Source: an uncultured Propionibacteriaceae bacterium
Lineage (GTDB): Bacteria > Actinomycetota > Actinomycetes > Propionibacteriales > Propionibacteriaceae
DNA length: 35,058 nt
Direction of reading: 5' to 3'
NCBI GenBank assembly: GCA_936924635.1
Contig: CAKZHP010000067.1
Span: 1 to 35,058 of the forward strand
The notes beneath the pieces are model-generated. The model made no database searches. It was not told where the DNA came from and saw only the letters and a list, made by a program, of their open reading frames with translations. Below, one piece after another: positions 22,289 to 30,518 of this stretch (the stretch's first letter is position 1; each line of letters opens with the position of its first letter). The translations under genes were made by a program, and so were the position numbers.

Positions 22289-24559
22289 TCAGCCGACGGT
22301 GAGCGTCGTCGTCAGCTCCGCCTCGCTGCTGCCGCCGGCCCAGACGTCGATGACGGTCTGGTCCTGCACCCAGTCGCGGGTGACACCGCTCCAGTAGCGC
22401 AGCTGGTCGGGACCGAGCTGGAACGTCACGGTGACGGTCTGCCCGGCGGGCACGGTCACGCGCTCGAAGCCCTTCAGCTCGCGCACGGGGCGGGTCGAGG
22501 TGCCGTACCGCTGGTGGATGTACAGCTGCACCACGTCGTCGGCGTCGCGATCGGAGGTGTTGGTGACGTCCACCGACACGGTCGCGGTCTCACCGACTCC
22601 GATCTGCTCCCGGTCGAGCGTGAGGTTGTCGTAGGTGAACGACGCGTACGACAGCCCGTGGCCGAACGGGTAGAGCGCGGTGGACTCCTCGCCCCAGTAG
22701 CGCTTGGTCTGGTTCTCGGGCTGGAAGCTGCGGTAGTGGTTGTAGTACGTCGGCACGTGGCCGACGTGGCGCGGCCAGGTGAACGGCAGTCGCCCCGCCG
22801 GGGAGACGTCGCCGAACAGCGCCGCCGCGACCGCGTCTCCGCCGCGGGTGCCGGGGTACCAGACCTGGAGGATCGCGGGCACGTGCTCATGCGCCCACTG
22901 GATGTCGAGCGGCCGGCCCGACATCACGAGCACCATGACCCGCGTACCGGTCTCGACGATCCGCTGCAGCTGCTCCAGCTGACGCCCGGGGAGGTCCAGC
23001 GTCGCCGTCGACGCGGACTCGCCGATCTGGTTCTGCCGCTGGCCCACGACCACCACGGCCACGTCGGCGGCCCTGGCCACCTCGATCGCGCGCTCGATCT
23101 CGGACTCGTCGTCGTAGTCCGCTGCGGTGTTCAGCGCGTGGGCGTCCATGCGGTCGAACATCGACGCGTACAGACGGTTGGGCACGCTGGCGCCGGAGGC
23201 GTACGTGACCTCGACGCCCTCGGCGCGCCGCCGGATGCCCTCCAGGATCGTCACCGCCTCGGTCGCGTCGTGGTCGAACACCCATGGCCCGAGCACGTCG
23301 CGCTGGGAGTCGGCGAGGTCGCCGATGACGGCGATCGACCGGAGCGCGGAGGTGTCCAGCGGCAGCGCGTCGGCGTCGTTCTTGAGCAGCACGAACGTCT
23401 TCTCGGCAGCGGCGCGCGAGATCTCGCGGTGGTCCTCGCGGCCGAGGATCTCGGCGGTGGCGTCCTCGTCGACGTACGGGTTCTCGAAGAGCCCGATCTC
23501 GAACTTGGCGCGCAGCACGCGGCGCACCGCCTGGTCGATGCTCGCCTCGTCGACCCGGCCCTCGGCGACGGCCTGGGGGAGCCGGCTGTACGCGGGGTCG
23601 GCCATGCACATCTCCATGTCCAGACCGGCGTTCAGGGCGCGTACTCCCGCCTCGGTGAGGTCCGGAGCGAAGTGCTGCACCTCCAACGAGCGCACCGCGT
23701 TGGCGTCGGACACCACGAAGCCGTCGAAGCCCAGCGCGTCGCGCAGCACCTCGGTGAGCAGCCACTTGTTGCCGCTGGCGGGGACGCCGTTGAGGTCCAT
23801 GTATGCACCCATGATGTTGCGCGCGCCCGCGTCGATGCCGCCCTTGAACGGCGGGAAGTAGATGTTCCACAGCTCGGAGTCGGAGATGTCGGACTCCTCG
23901 TAGTCACGACCGCCGACAGAGGCCCCGTACCCCGCGAAGTGCTTCGGGCCCGACAGCACGTTCTCGCTCCCCAGCTCACCCTGGAAGCCGCGTACCTGTG
24001 CCGCAGCGACCGCCGCGCCGAGCACCGGGTCCTCGCCCGCGCCCTCGATGATGCGGCCCCAGCGAGGGTCGCGCGTGATGTCGACCATGGGGGCGAAGGT
24101 CCAGTGGATGCCGACGGCCCGGGCCTCGCGGGCGGCGACGGCCTGGCCCTGCTCGATGGTCTCCGGGTGCCAGGACGCGGCGAGGGCGATGGGGGCCGGC
24201 AGGATCGTACGGAACCCGTGGATGACGTCGAACCCGAACAGTGCCGGGATCCCCAGCCGGTGACCCTCGATGGCGAGCCGCTGCAGGCGGTTGGCGTTGG
24301 TGGCGTCGCGTACGAACAGCAGCGAGCCGACGCCACCGTGGGCGAGCGCCGCCTCGACCCCCTGCGACTGGAGGGCCGTGTCGGCGGCCTCGGCCGGTGT
24401 CGCGCCCATCTCCGACCCCTCGGCGGTGTCGCCGAAGGACCCGAAGTAGAAGTACTGGCTGAGCTGGCCCGCCTTCTCCTCCAGCGTGAGGCGACCGAGC
24501 AGGTCCTCGACCCGCTCGTCGGTGCTCAGGGACTGATCCTGGTAGGGCAGTGTCGTCAT
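22289..24559 (-). CDS. Glycoside hydrolase family 3 beta-glucosidase
   Basis: The 756-aa protein starts 7 nt after AAGGAG. The GH3 N-terminal barrel has the motifs DPRWGRIIEGAGEDP, GPKHFAGYG (K206/H207) and the nucleophile D285 in GFVVSDANAV. The C-terminal domain has TFVLLKND and VMSGRPLDI, and ends in a fibronectin-III-like domain (VTNTSDRDADDVVQLYIHQ). No signal peptide is seen, so it is probably cytoplasmic, hydrolysing imported beta-glucosides. BglX-like proteins are the nearest relatives, though BglX itself is periplasmic. The gene stands alone, with no transporter next to it. Confidence 0.95.
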   Translation of the reverse strand: MTTLPYQDQSLSTDERVEDLLGRLTLEEKAGQLSQYFYFGSFGDTAEGSEMGATPAEAADTALQSQGVEAALAHGGVGSLLFVRDATNANRLQRLAIEGHRLGIPALFGFDVIHGFRTILPAPIALAASWHPETIEQGQAVAAREARAVGIHWTFAPMVDITRDPRWGRIIEGAGEDPVLGAAVAAAQVRGFQGELGSENVLSGPKHFAGYGASVGGRDYEESDISDSELWNIYFPPFKGGIDAGARNIMGAYMDLNGVPASGNKWLLTEVLRDALGFDGFVVSDANAVRSLEVQHFAPDLTEAGVRALNAGLDMEMCMADPAYSRLPQAVAEGRVDEASIDQAVRRVLRAKFEIGLFENPYVDEDATAEILGREDHREISRAAAEKTFVLLKNDADALPLDTSALRSIAVIGDLADSQRDVLGPWVFDHDATEAVTILEGIRRRAEGVEVTYASGASVPNRLYASMFDRMDAHALNTAADYDDESEIERAIEVARAADVAVVVVGQRQNQIGESASTATLDLPGRQLEQLQRIVETGTRVMVLVMSGRPLDIQWAHEHVPAILQVWYPGTRGGDAVAAALFGDVSPAGRLPFTWPRHVGHVPTYYNHYRSFQPENQTKRYWGEESTALYPFGHGLSYASFTYDNLTLDREQIGVGETATVSVDVTNTSDRDADDVVQLYIHQRYGTSTRPVRELKGFERVTVPAGQTVTVTFQLGPDQLRYWSGVTRDWVQDQTVIDVWAGGSSEAELTTTLTVG

Positions 24560-24740
24560 CGGCTGCTCCTTCGACGAGAGCGGTCGCCGCTCTGGGGGGG
24601 TGCTTCGTACGATATCGCGGGTCACCGACAGTGGCGGTGGTTGAGCAATCCTGGTCCGAGGGACTCAGCCTGAGGGAGCGGCAAGGTCAGGGTGTTCGTG
24701 GTGCTCGTCTCGCCGTGCCTCGCTGGCGCTCGGCTCGGCG

Positions 24741-24792
24741 TGGTTTCGACTCGGGTCTGCTTCGCAAGCTCAGCAGACTCTCGCTCAACCAG
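24741..24792. repeat. REP-like palindromic element
   Basis: TGGTTTCGACTCGGGTCTGC (24741-24760) pairs imperfectly with the segment 24773-24792 that ends CGCTCAACCA, around the loop TTCGCAAGCTCA. A related GGTGGTTGAGC lies upstream near 24634. Dispersed intergenic palindromes of this style occur in some actinobacterial genomes. It lies in the 242-bp gap between the beta-glucosidase start and the CPBP protease end, which holds nothing else I recognise. Confidence 0.55.
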
Positions 24793-24801
24793 CGTGTGTG
24801 G

Positions 24802-25554
24802 TCACCCCCAGAGGCGGGTGCCCAGGTCGAGGACGTACGGGAGGAGCAGCAGCATGCCCAGGGACCAGGTGATGTGGGTGACGGTGGGGGCGAGGAAGCC
24901 GCCGGTGGCGCGTCGCTGCAGCGACACCACGACGCCCAGGAGCACCGCTGCGAACACCAGCAGGGGGACGAGGGAGAAGGCGGTGACGACCGCGTACAGG
25001 GCGGTGCCGACGCCGATCTGCCAGCGCCGCGGCAGGGCCTGGAACAGGGCACCGCGGAAGAAGTACTCCTCGCTGACGCCGTTGACGACGGTGATGAGTG
25101 CCACCAGCGGCAACGATCCGTAGCGAGCGTGGTCGAGCAGCTGCTGCACGGGGTCGCGGAGCAGCGGGATCCCCGAGACGACCAGGGCGCCGGCCAGGAA
25201 GATCGCCAGCAGCGCGCCGCCGACGATCACCGACTGCAGGATGCCGAGGCTGGTGCCCTCGCCGCTGCGACGCCGGCCGCGACCGATCGGTACGGGACCA
25301 GACAGCCGCGCGCCCAGGACCCACACCACCGCGAGCAGCGCCGTGGCGACATAGAACGTGCTGTCGCCGGGTGCCAGCGACAGCGACCACCCCAGCGTGG
25401 CGGCACCCGCGGCGAGCGTGACGCCGGAGACGCCGCGACGGCGCCGTACCTCACCGACCGTCGCTGGCACCTTGACGTCAGCGGGGTCGAGCAGGGCTGC
25501 GTGCAGGAAACGCCCCAGCTCTCCACCCGTGTTGCGGACCACGTCGGGCAGCAT
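24802..25554 (-). CDS. CPBP-family intramembrane metalloprotease (CAAX/Rce1-like)
   Basis: The 250-aa protein has about six to eight hydrophobic segments. The catalytic signature is SEEYFFRGALF (E162, E163, R167), with a later histidine in PTVTHITWSLG. CPBP proteases cleave or process membrane substrates; the substrate is not predictable. The ATG at 25554 follows a G-rich Shine-Dalgarno sequence (AAGGGGGGG) and is preferred over an in-frame start at 25578. Confidence 0.85.
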   Translation of the reverse strand: MLPDVVRNTGGELGRFLHAALLDPADVKVPATVGEVRRRRGVSGVTLAAGAATLGWSLSLAPGDSTFYVATALLAVVWVLGARLSGPVPIGRGRRRSGEGTSLGILQSVIVGGALLAIFLAGALVVSGIPLLRDPVQQLLDHARYGSLPLVALITVVNGVSEEYFFRGALFQALPRRWQIGVGTALYAVVTAFSLVPLLVFAAVLLGVVVSLQRRATGGFLAPTVTHITWSLGMLLLLPYVLDLGTRLWG

Positions 25555-25625
25555 GGTCCCCCCCTTCGTGGCGCCCACAGCGCTCAGGTGTTGGCGGATC
25601 CCTCGTCAGACGGCAGTCTTGCGGG

Positions 25626-27041
25626 ATGACCGCGACCGAGTCCACTCCCCGTCTCGCGCTGGTGACCGGCGCCTCCGGCTACGTCGGCGGCAAGGTGGTG
25701 GAGCGGCTCCTCGACCAGGGCTGGCGCGTACGGGCGCTGGTGCGCCACGCCTCCTCGTACGAGCCGCCCAGCGACGAGGTCGAGATCGCCGAGGGCGACG
25801 CGCAGACGTACGACGACGTGCTGACTGCCCTCGACGGGGTGGACGTCGCCTGGTACCTGCTGCACTCCATGGACGCCGGCGGTGACTTCCAGGGTCGCGA
25901 CAAGGAGATGGCGGACACCTTCGCGGCCGCAGCGGCGAAGGCGGGGGTGTCGCGCATCGTCTACCTGGGCGGCCTCCACCCCGACGGGGAGCCGCTGTCG
26001 CACCACCTCGCCAGCCGCGTGGAGGTGGGCCGCATCCTCCTCGACAGCGGCGTGCCGACCGCTGCCGTACAAGCCGGGGTGGTGCTCGGCGACGGGTCCG
26101 CGTCGTTCGACATGCTCGCCGGGCTGGCGGAGCGGCTCCCGGGGGCCGTGGCGCCGAGGTGGGTCGAGAACCACATCCAGCCCATCGCGGTCGACGACGT
26201 CGTCCACTACCTCGTCGCCGCCGCCGACCTGCCGCCGCAGGAGAACCGGACCTTCGACGTCGGCGGCCCCGACGTGCTCACGTACGGCGAGATGATGCAG
26301 CGCTATGCCGGCGTCATGGGCATGGGGCCCCGGCCGCTCCTGGTCGCGCCGGTGGCCACGCCCCGCCTTGCCGCGTACTGGATGGGGCTGGTGACGCCCG
26401 TCGACTCGACCATGGCCACCCCGCTGATCGAGAGCGTGCTGCACGACACCGTGGTCAAGGAGCGCGACCTCGACGACCTGGTCGGCGCCCCCGAGGGTGG
26501 CGTGGCCGGGTTCGACGAGGCCGTACGCGACGCGAACCGCGACCGTGAGCCGTGGCGGCCGGTACGGCTGCTGGGGGCGACCGCCGCTGCCACCACCGCG
26601 ACCGCCGTGCTCGGCGTCATCGCCACCACGCCCGGGTCGCTGTGGTTCAAGACCCTCCGCAAGCCCGCGTGGCAGCCGCCGAACGCGACGTTCGGGCCGG
26701 TCTGGACGTTCCTGTACGCCGACATCGCCGTCATCTCCGCCCTCCACGTCGCCGACGCCGCCGACAAGGGAGACACCGCGGAGGTGCGCCGGTTCTCGGC
26801 CGCCCTGGCGGCGAACCTGATGCTCAACGCCGCCTGGTCGTGGGTGTTCTTCCGGGGCAAGAACCTGCCGGCGGCCACCGCGGTCGCCGTCGGTCTCGCC
26901 GCCAGCTCCGCCGACCTGGTACGACGGGTGGGCCAGCGCCGGGAGCGGGGCGTCGCGCTCGCCCCGTACGCAGCCTGGACCGGCTTCGCCGCCGCGCTGT
27001 CGGCGACGCTCTGGCGCAAGAACCCGCACCGGAGCCGCTGA
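25626..27041 (+). CDS. NAD(P)-binding epimerase-like domain fused to TspO/MBR domain
   Basis: The 471-aa protein has residues 1 to about 305 as an atypical SDR/NmrA-type fold (nucleotide motif GASGYVGG, 15-22; YLGGLHPDGE; FDVGGPDVLTYGEM). Residues about 315-466 are a TspO/MBR (tryptophan-rich sensory) domain: WFKTLRKPAWQPPNATFGPVW, NLMLNAAWSWVFF and APYAAWTGFAAALSATLWRKN, with about five membrane segments. TspO proteins bind tetrapyrroles and, in Rhodobacter, regulate carotenoid and photopigment genes. Its position beside the carotenoid genes suggests a redox or porphyrin sensing role in that pathway, which is inference. It points toward crtT and converges with it. Confidence 0.85.
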   Translation: MTATESTPRLALVTGASGYVGGKVVERLLDQGWRVRALVRHASSYEPPSDEVEIAEGDAQTYDDVLTALDGVDVAWYLLHSMDAGGDFQGRDKEMADTFAAAAAKAGVSRIVYLGGLHPDGEPLSHHLASRVEVGRILLDSGVPTAAVQAGVVLGDGSASFDMLAGLAERLPGAVAPRWVENHIQPIAVDDVVHYLVAAADLPPQENRTFDVGGPDVLTYGEMMQRYAGVMGMGPRPLLVAPVATPRLAAYWMGLVTPVDSTMATPLIESVLHDTVVKERDLDDLVGAPEGGVAGFDEAVRDANRDREPWRPVRLLGATAAATTATAVLGVIATTPGSLWFKTLRKPAWQPPNATFGPVWTFLYADIAVISALHVADAADKGDTAEVRRFSAALAANLMLNAAWSWVFFRGKNLPAATAVAVGLAASSADLVRRVGQRRERGVALAPYAAWTGFAAALSATLWRKNPHRSR

Positions 27042-27184
27042 CACCCCCCGATCGGTCACCGGCGCCGGAGTCGCAGCCCGACGGGGTCGGGGGTCCCGGA
27101 GCGCCGAGCTGTCTCAGCCGCCACCGCGGCGGGTCACAGCGGGCTCAGCCCCGGGACCACCCACGTGAGCTCACCACCTGCCCG

Positions 27185-27910
27185 CTACCCCCGGCGGGCC
27201 CGCACCAGGTGCAGGATCTGGTTCTGCCAGCCCGTGACCGTGCGCGACTCGACGTCGCTGAACCCCGCCTCGCGCAGCTGCCGCCCGAGCTCACGGATGC
27301 CCATGAAGTCGGTGACCGAGCGGTGCAGGTACTCGTACAGCTCCCGCCGGTGGGCGATCACCCCTGCGAGGGGGAGGATCACCAGGCGGTTCACGGTGCG
27401 CCAGCGACGCGCGGCAGCGGGCGACTCGGCGACCGAGTAGTCCTCGACCACCAGGCAACCGCCCGGGGCCAGGGCGTCACGCAGGGCGGTGAGCGCCACC
27501 GGCAGGTCGGGCACGTTGCGCACCAGGTAGCACGCCAGCACCCCGTCGGCCGGGCCGAGGCCCAGCCCGCCGATCTCCTCGGCCCGCGCGTGCCGGAACG
27601 AGACGCCGGCTGGCCAGTCGTGCCGCCGCGCCTGCGCCAGCATCCCCGCAGAGGCGTCGATGCCCACCACGGTCGCGCGCAGGCCGCGTCCCGCCGCGGC
27701 CTCGGCCAGCTCACGTGTCGACAGGCCCGAGCCGCACCCCACGTCCAGCAGCAGCGGCTCTGGCCCGGTCACCTCGTCGAGCAGCGCCTCCGCCGCCTCC
27801 CGCAGGTGCCGCCGGTAGCCGGGGTTGAGCGACACCATGAGGTCGTACGTGTCGGCCACCTCGTCGAACCCCTCGCTGAGGGTGGTCTTGCTCACGGCGC
27901 TCGTCGTCAC
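27185..27910 (-). CDS. crtT: SAM-dependent methyltransferase of the carotenoid cluster (CrtT-like)
   Basis: The 241-aa class I methyltransferase has a UbiE-like start (FDEVADTYDLM), motif I LLLDVGCGSGLSTREL (SAM binding, about 53-68), VVGIDASAGMLAQAR and LAPGGCLVVEDYS. It starts at GTG 27910 with AAGGG upstream, only 39 bp from the divergent crtU-like start, so the two share a promoter region. Streptomyces isorenieratene clusters contain a methyltransferase named crtT of unclear function; the name is assigned by this context. A general quinone-type methyltransferase is the alternative. Confidence 0.75.
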   Translation of the reverse strand: MTTSAVSKTTLSEGFDEVADTYDLMVSLNPGYRRHLREAAEALLDEVTGPEPLLLDVGCGSGLSTRELAEAAAGRGLRATVVGIDASAGMLAQARRHDWPAGVSFRHARAEEIGGLGLGPADGVLACYLVRNVPDLPVALTALRDALAPGGCLVVEDYSVAESPAAARRWRTVNRLVILPLAGVIAHRRELYEYLHRSVTDFMGIRELGRQLREAGFSDVESRTVTGWQNQILHLVRARRG

Positions 27911-27949
27911 GGCTGCCCTTCTGGTCGGCGGGTGCGTACGGTGCTCATC

Positions 27950-29512
27950 ATGGCGACCCGATCACGTCTCGTGCGATCCTGGCGACCTGGGGCGGATCGA
28001 AGGGCGGTACGCCACCCGGGCCAGCGGCCCGCGACCGGCGCCCCGGGAGCCCGCGGCAAGACCGTCGTCGTGGTCGGCGGCGGCATCGCAGGCCTGGCGG
28101 CGGCGACGGAGCTGGCCGAGCGCGGCGCATCCGTCACCATCGTGGAGCGCGAGGACCAGCTCGGTGGCCGCGTGCGCTCCTGGCCGGTGACGCTCCCTCA
28201 CGGGCAGCAGACCCGCATGAGCCGCGGTTTCCACGCCTTCTTCCGGCAGTACTACCAGCTGCGTGCGTTGCTGCGTCGCGCCGACCCTGAGCTGACCGGG
28301 CTGCGACCGGTCGCCGACTACCCGTTGCAGCTGCCGAGCGGCGTACGCGACTCGTTCGCCGGCATCCCGCGCACGCCGCCGTGGAACATCGCCGGGTTCG
28401 TCGCCCGGTCACCCAGCTTCCGGGTGCGTGACCTGGCGCAGGTCGACGTCGGCGCCGCGCTGGGGCTGATGGACGTCGAGGTCCCCCGAACCCTCGACGA
28501 GCTCGACGGCATGTCGGCCGCCGACGTGCTCGACCGCCTCCGCTTCCCCGACAGCGCCCGCCACCTCGCGCTGGAGGTCTTCGCGCGCAGCTTCTTCGCC
28601 GACCCTCGCGAGTTCTCCGGGGCCGAGCTGGTGACGATGTTCCACACCTACTTCGTGGGCTCGGCCGAGGGGCTGCTGTTCGACGTCGCCGCAGACGACT
28701 TCGGCGCCGCCCTCTGGGCCCCCCTGGCGCGCTACCTGGAGCGGCTCGGGGTCGACATCCGTACAGGCACCACGGTCGGGGCGGTTTCCCACCACGACGC
28801 GGGCTTCCGCCTCGAAACCGGCTCGGAGACCCTCGAGGCCGACGCCGTCGTTCTCGCCACCGATCTGGCACCGCTGAAGCGGCTCGTCACCGAGGAGACA
28901 TCGCTCGGCACACCCGAGTGGCGGGAGTCCGTCGCGCGGCTTCGCCAAGCCCCGCCGTTCCTCGTCTGGCGCCGGTGGTTCGACCGGCCCACGCGGCCCG
29001 GCGCGCCGGAGTTCCTCGGCACCAGCGGCTACGCCCGCCTCGACAACGTCTCCCTGCCCCACCTGTACGAGGAGTCCGCCCGCTCCTGGGCCGACGCCCA
29101 CGGTGGCAGCGTCGTCGAGCTGCACGCGTACGCCCTCGCGCCAGGCGCCGACGAGGGTGTCCTGCGCGCCGAGATGCAGGAGCAGCAGGACCTGATCCAT
29201 CCCGAGCTCGTCGGGGCCCGGCAGCTGGGTGAGCAGTGGCTGGTCCGCGACGACTGCCCCCTCGTGGACACCGCCCCCTGGCGGCAGCGCCCGGGTGTGG
29301 TCACCCCGACGGACGGGCTCGTCCTGGCCGGTGACGGCATCCGCTGCGAGCTGCCCGTCGCGCTCATGGAACGCGCGGCCACGACCGGGGTGCTGGCGGC
29401 CAACCACCTTCTGGCTAGGTGGGGGAGCGCCACGGCCGACGTCTGGACGACCCCGGTCACCCCGCGCGTGCCCGGTGTGAGCACAGTTCGCCGCCTAGTT
29501 TCAAGATCTTGA
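27950..29512 (+). CDS. crtU: Isorenieratene synthase-like carotene desaturase/methyltransferase (CrtU)
   Basis: The 520-aa protein has an N-terminal FAD motif KTVVVVGGGIAGLAAATELAERG and GGRVRSWPV, then RGFHAFFRQYYQLRALLRR, EVFARSFFADPREFSGAEL and TMFHTYFVGSAEGLLFDVA. It ends with LVLAGDGIRCELPVALMERA then TTGVLAANHLLARWG. This matches actinobacterial CrtU, which turns the beta-ionone rings of beta-carotene into aromatic rings (desaturation plus methyl shift). The ATG at 27950 has a candidate -10 TACGGT 7 nt upstream. The stop lies inside the 18-bp palindrome of the next operon. Confidence 0.88.
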   Translation: MATRSRLVRSWRPGADRRAVRHPGQRPATGAPGARGKTVVVVGGGIAGLAAATELAERGASVTIVEREDQLGGRVRSWPVTLPHGQQTRMSRGFHAFFRQYYQLRALLRRADPELTGLRPVADYPLQLPSGVRDSFAGIPRTPPWNIAGFVARSPSFRVRDLAQVDVGAALGLMDVEVPRTLDELDGMSAADVLDRLRFPDSARHLALEVFARSFFADPREFSGAELVTMFHTYFVGSAEGLLFDVAADDFGAALWAPLARYLERLGVDIRTGTTVGAVSHHDAGFRLETGSETLEADAVVLATDLAPLKRLVTEETSLGTPEWRESVARLRQAPPFLVWRRWFDRPTRPGAPEFLGTSGYARLDNVSLPHLYEESARSWADAHGGSVVELHAYALAPGADEGVLRAEMQEQQDLIHPELVGARQLGEQWLVRDDCPLVDTAPWRQRPGVVTPTDGLVLAGDGIRCELPVALMERAATTGVLAANHLLARWGSATADVWTTPVTPRVPGVSTVRRLVSRS

Positions 29513-29515
29513 AAC
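29498..29515. promoter_or_regulatory. 18-bp perfect palindrome: operator of the crt operon
   Basis: GTTTCAAGATCTTGAAAC is fully self-complementary and contains the -35 hexamer of the promoter for the MarR-IDI gene. A MarR dimer bound here would block RNA polymerase. It overlaps the last codons of crtU. I found no second copy in the window by eye. Confidence 0.75.
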
Positions 29516-29537
29516 CCTGGGTGGGGCGGGTTAGGTT
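29509..29537 (+). promoter_or_regulatory. Promoter of the MarR-IDI/crtEIB operon
   Basis: -35 TTGAAA (29509-29514), exactly 17-bp spacer, -10 TAGGTT (29532-29537). Six bases separate the -10 from the GTG start (29544), so the transcript should begin at the start codon and be leaderless. No Shine-Dalgarno sequence is present, which agrees. Confidence 0.75.
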
Positions 29538-29543
29538 CACCAC

Positions 29544-30518
29544 GTGACCGCCCCCGCCCCTCCCGCTGCCGACCTCATCAGGTCGTCGGTCTACTGCTCG
29601 ATGGTGCACCTCGTGCAGCGGCTGACCACCCAGGTGGCCCCGCGGCTGACCGAGCTGGGGCTGGACCCGACGGCGTACTTCGTGCTGGGCAACCTCTTCG
29701 CCGAGCCGGGTCAGAGCGCGTCCGACCTGGCCCGGGCCAGCGATCTCAGCCCGCAGCGGCTTGCCCTGCTGCTCGACCGGTGGGAGCAGGCCGGGCTGGT
29801 CGAGCGATCCGGCGTACGCGGTCGTGGCCGCCGCACCTCGATGGCCCTCACCGCCCACGGGCTCGCGATGATGGCCGCCGCCTGGCCAGCGGTGAAGGAC
29901 GCCGGGTCGGCGCAGACACTGAACCTGACTCCTGACCAGGCCGGCCAGCTGCTCGCGCTGCTGCAGGCGGCCGGCGAGCCCACCCTGGCCATCGACGACG
30001 ACGTCGTGGTGCTGGTCGACGACGACGGGACGCCCACCGGCACGGCACCGCGCCGATCCGTGCACACCGCCCGCACACCCCTGCACCTGGCCTTCTCCAC
30101 CTACCTCCAGGACGGCGAGGGCCGGGTGCTGCTCACCCGCCGTGCCCTCACCAAGGCCACCTGGCCCGGGGTCTGGACCAACTCGGTGTGCGGTCACCTC
30201 CGGCCCGGCGAGACGGCGGCCGAGGCGGCGCAGCGTCGGGTGCCGGAGGAGATCGGCGCGCCCGTGACGGGTCTGGAGACCGTGCTGCCGCACTTCCGGT
30301 ACCAGGCCGTCGACGCCTCGGGCCTGCACGAGAACGAGCTCTGCCCCGTGCTCACCGGAACCATCGACCCCGACGAGGTGACCCCTGACCCGGCCGAGAT
30401 CTGCGAGACGGCCTGGGTGAGCTGGGCCGACCTCTTCGCCACGGCCCGGGCCACGCCAGCGCTGCTCAGCCCGTGGTGCCTGGCGCAGCTGCGCGAGCTG
30501 GAGGGGAAGGTCTCGTGA
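29544..30518 (+). CDS. idi: MarR regulator fused to type-1 isopentenyl-diphosphate isomerase
   Basis: The 324-aa protein has residues about 10-140 as a MarR winged-HTH domain (LTTQVAPRLTELGLDPTAYF, SASDLARASDLSPQRLALLL, GRRTSMALTAHG). Residues about 150-324 are a nearly full-length IDI-1 Nudix isomerase: catalytic C216 in TNSVCGH, metal or acid residues E263/E265 in LHENELCPV, and the Nudix helix PGETAAEAAQRR. The frame is continuous with no start between the domains. IDI interconverts IPP and DMAPP, the feed for crtE. MarR-type CrtR of Corynebacterium is known to respond to prenyl diphosphates, so substrate- or product-linked autoregulation is plausible but inferred. Its stop overlaps crtE (GTGA). 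Confidence 0.9.
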   Translation: MTAPAPPAADLIRSSVYCSMVHLVQRLTTQVAPRLTELGLDPTAYFVLGNLFAEPGQSASDLARASDLSPQRLALLLDRWEQAGLVERSGVRGRGRRTSMALTAHGLAMMAAAWPAVKDAGSAQTLNLTPDQAGQLLALLQAAGEPTLAIDDDVVVLVDDDGTPTGTAPRRSVHTARTPLHLAFSTYLQDGEGRVLLTRRALTKATWPGVWTNSVCGHLRPGETAAEAAQRRVPEEIGAPVTGLETVLPHFRYQAVDASGLHENELCPVLTGTIDPDEVTPDPAEICETAWVSWADLFATARATPALLSPWCLAQLRELEGKVS

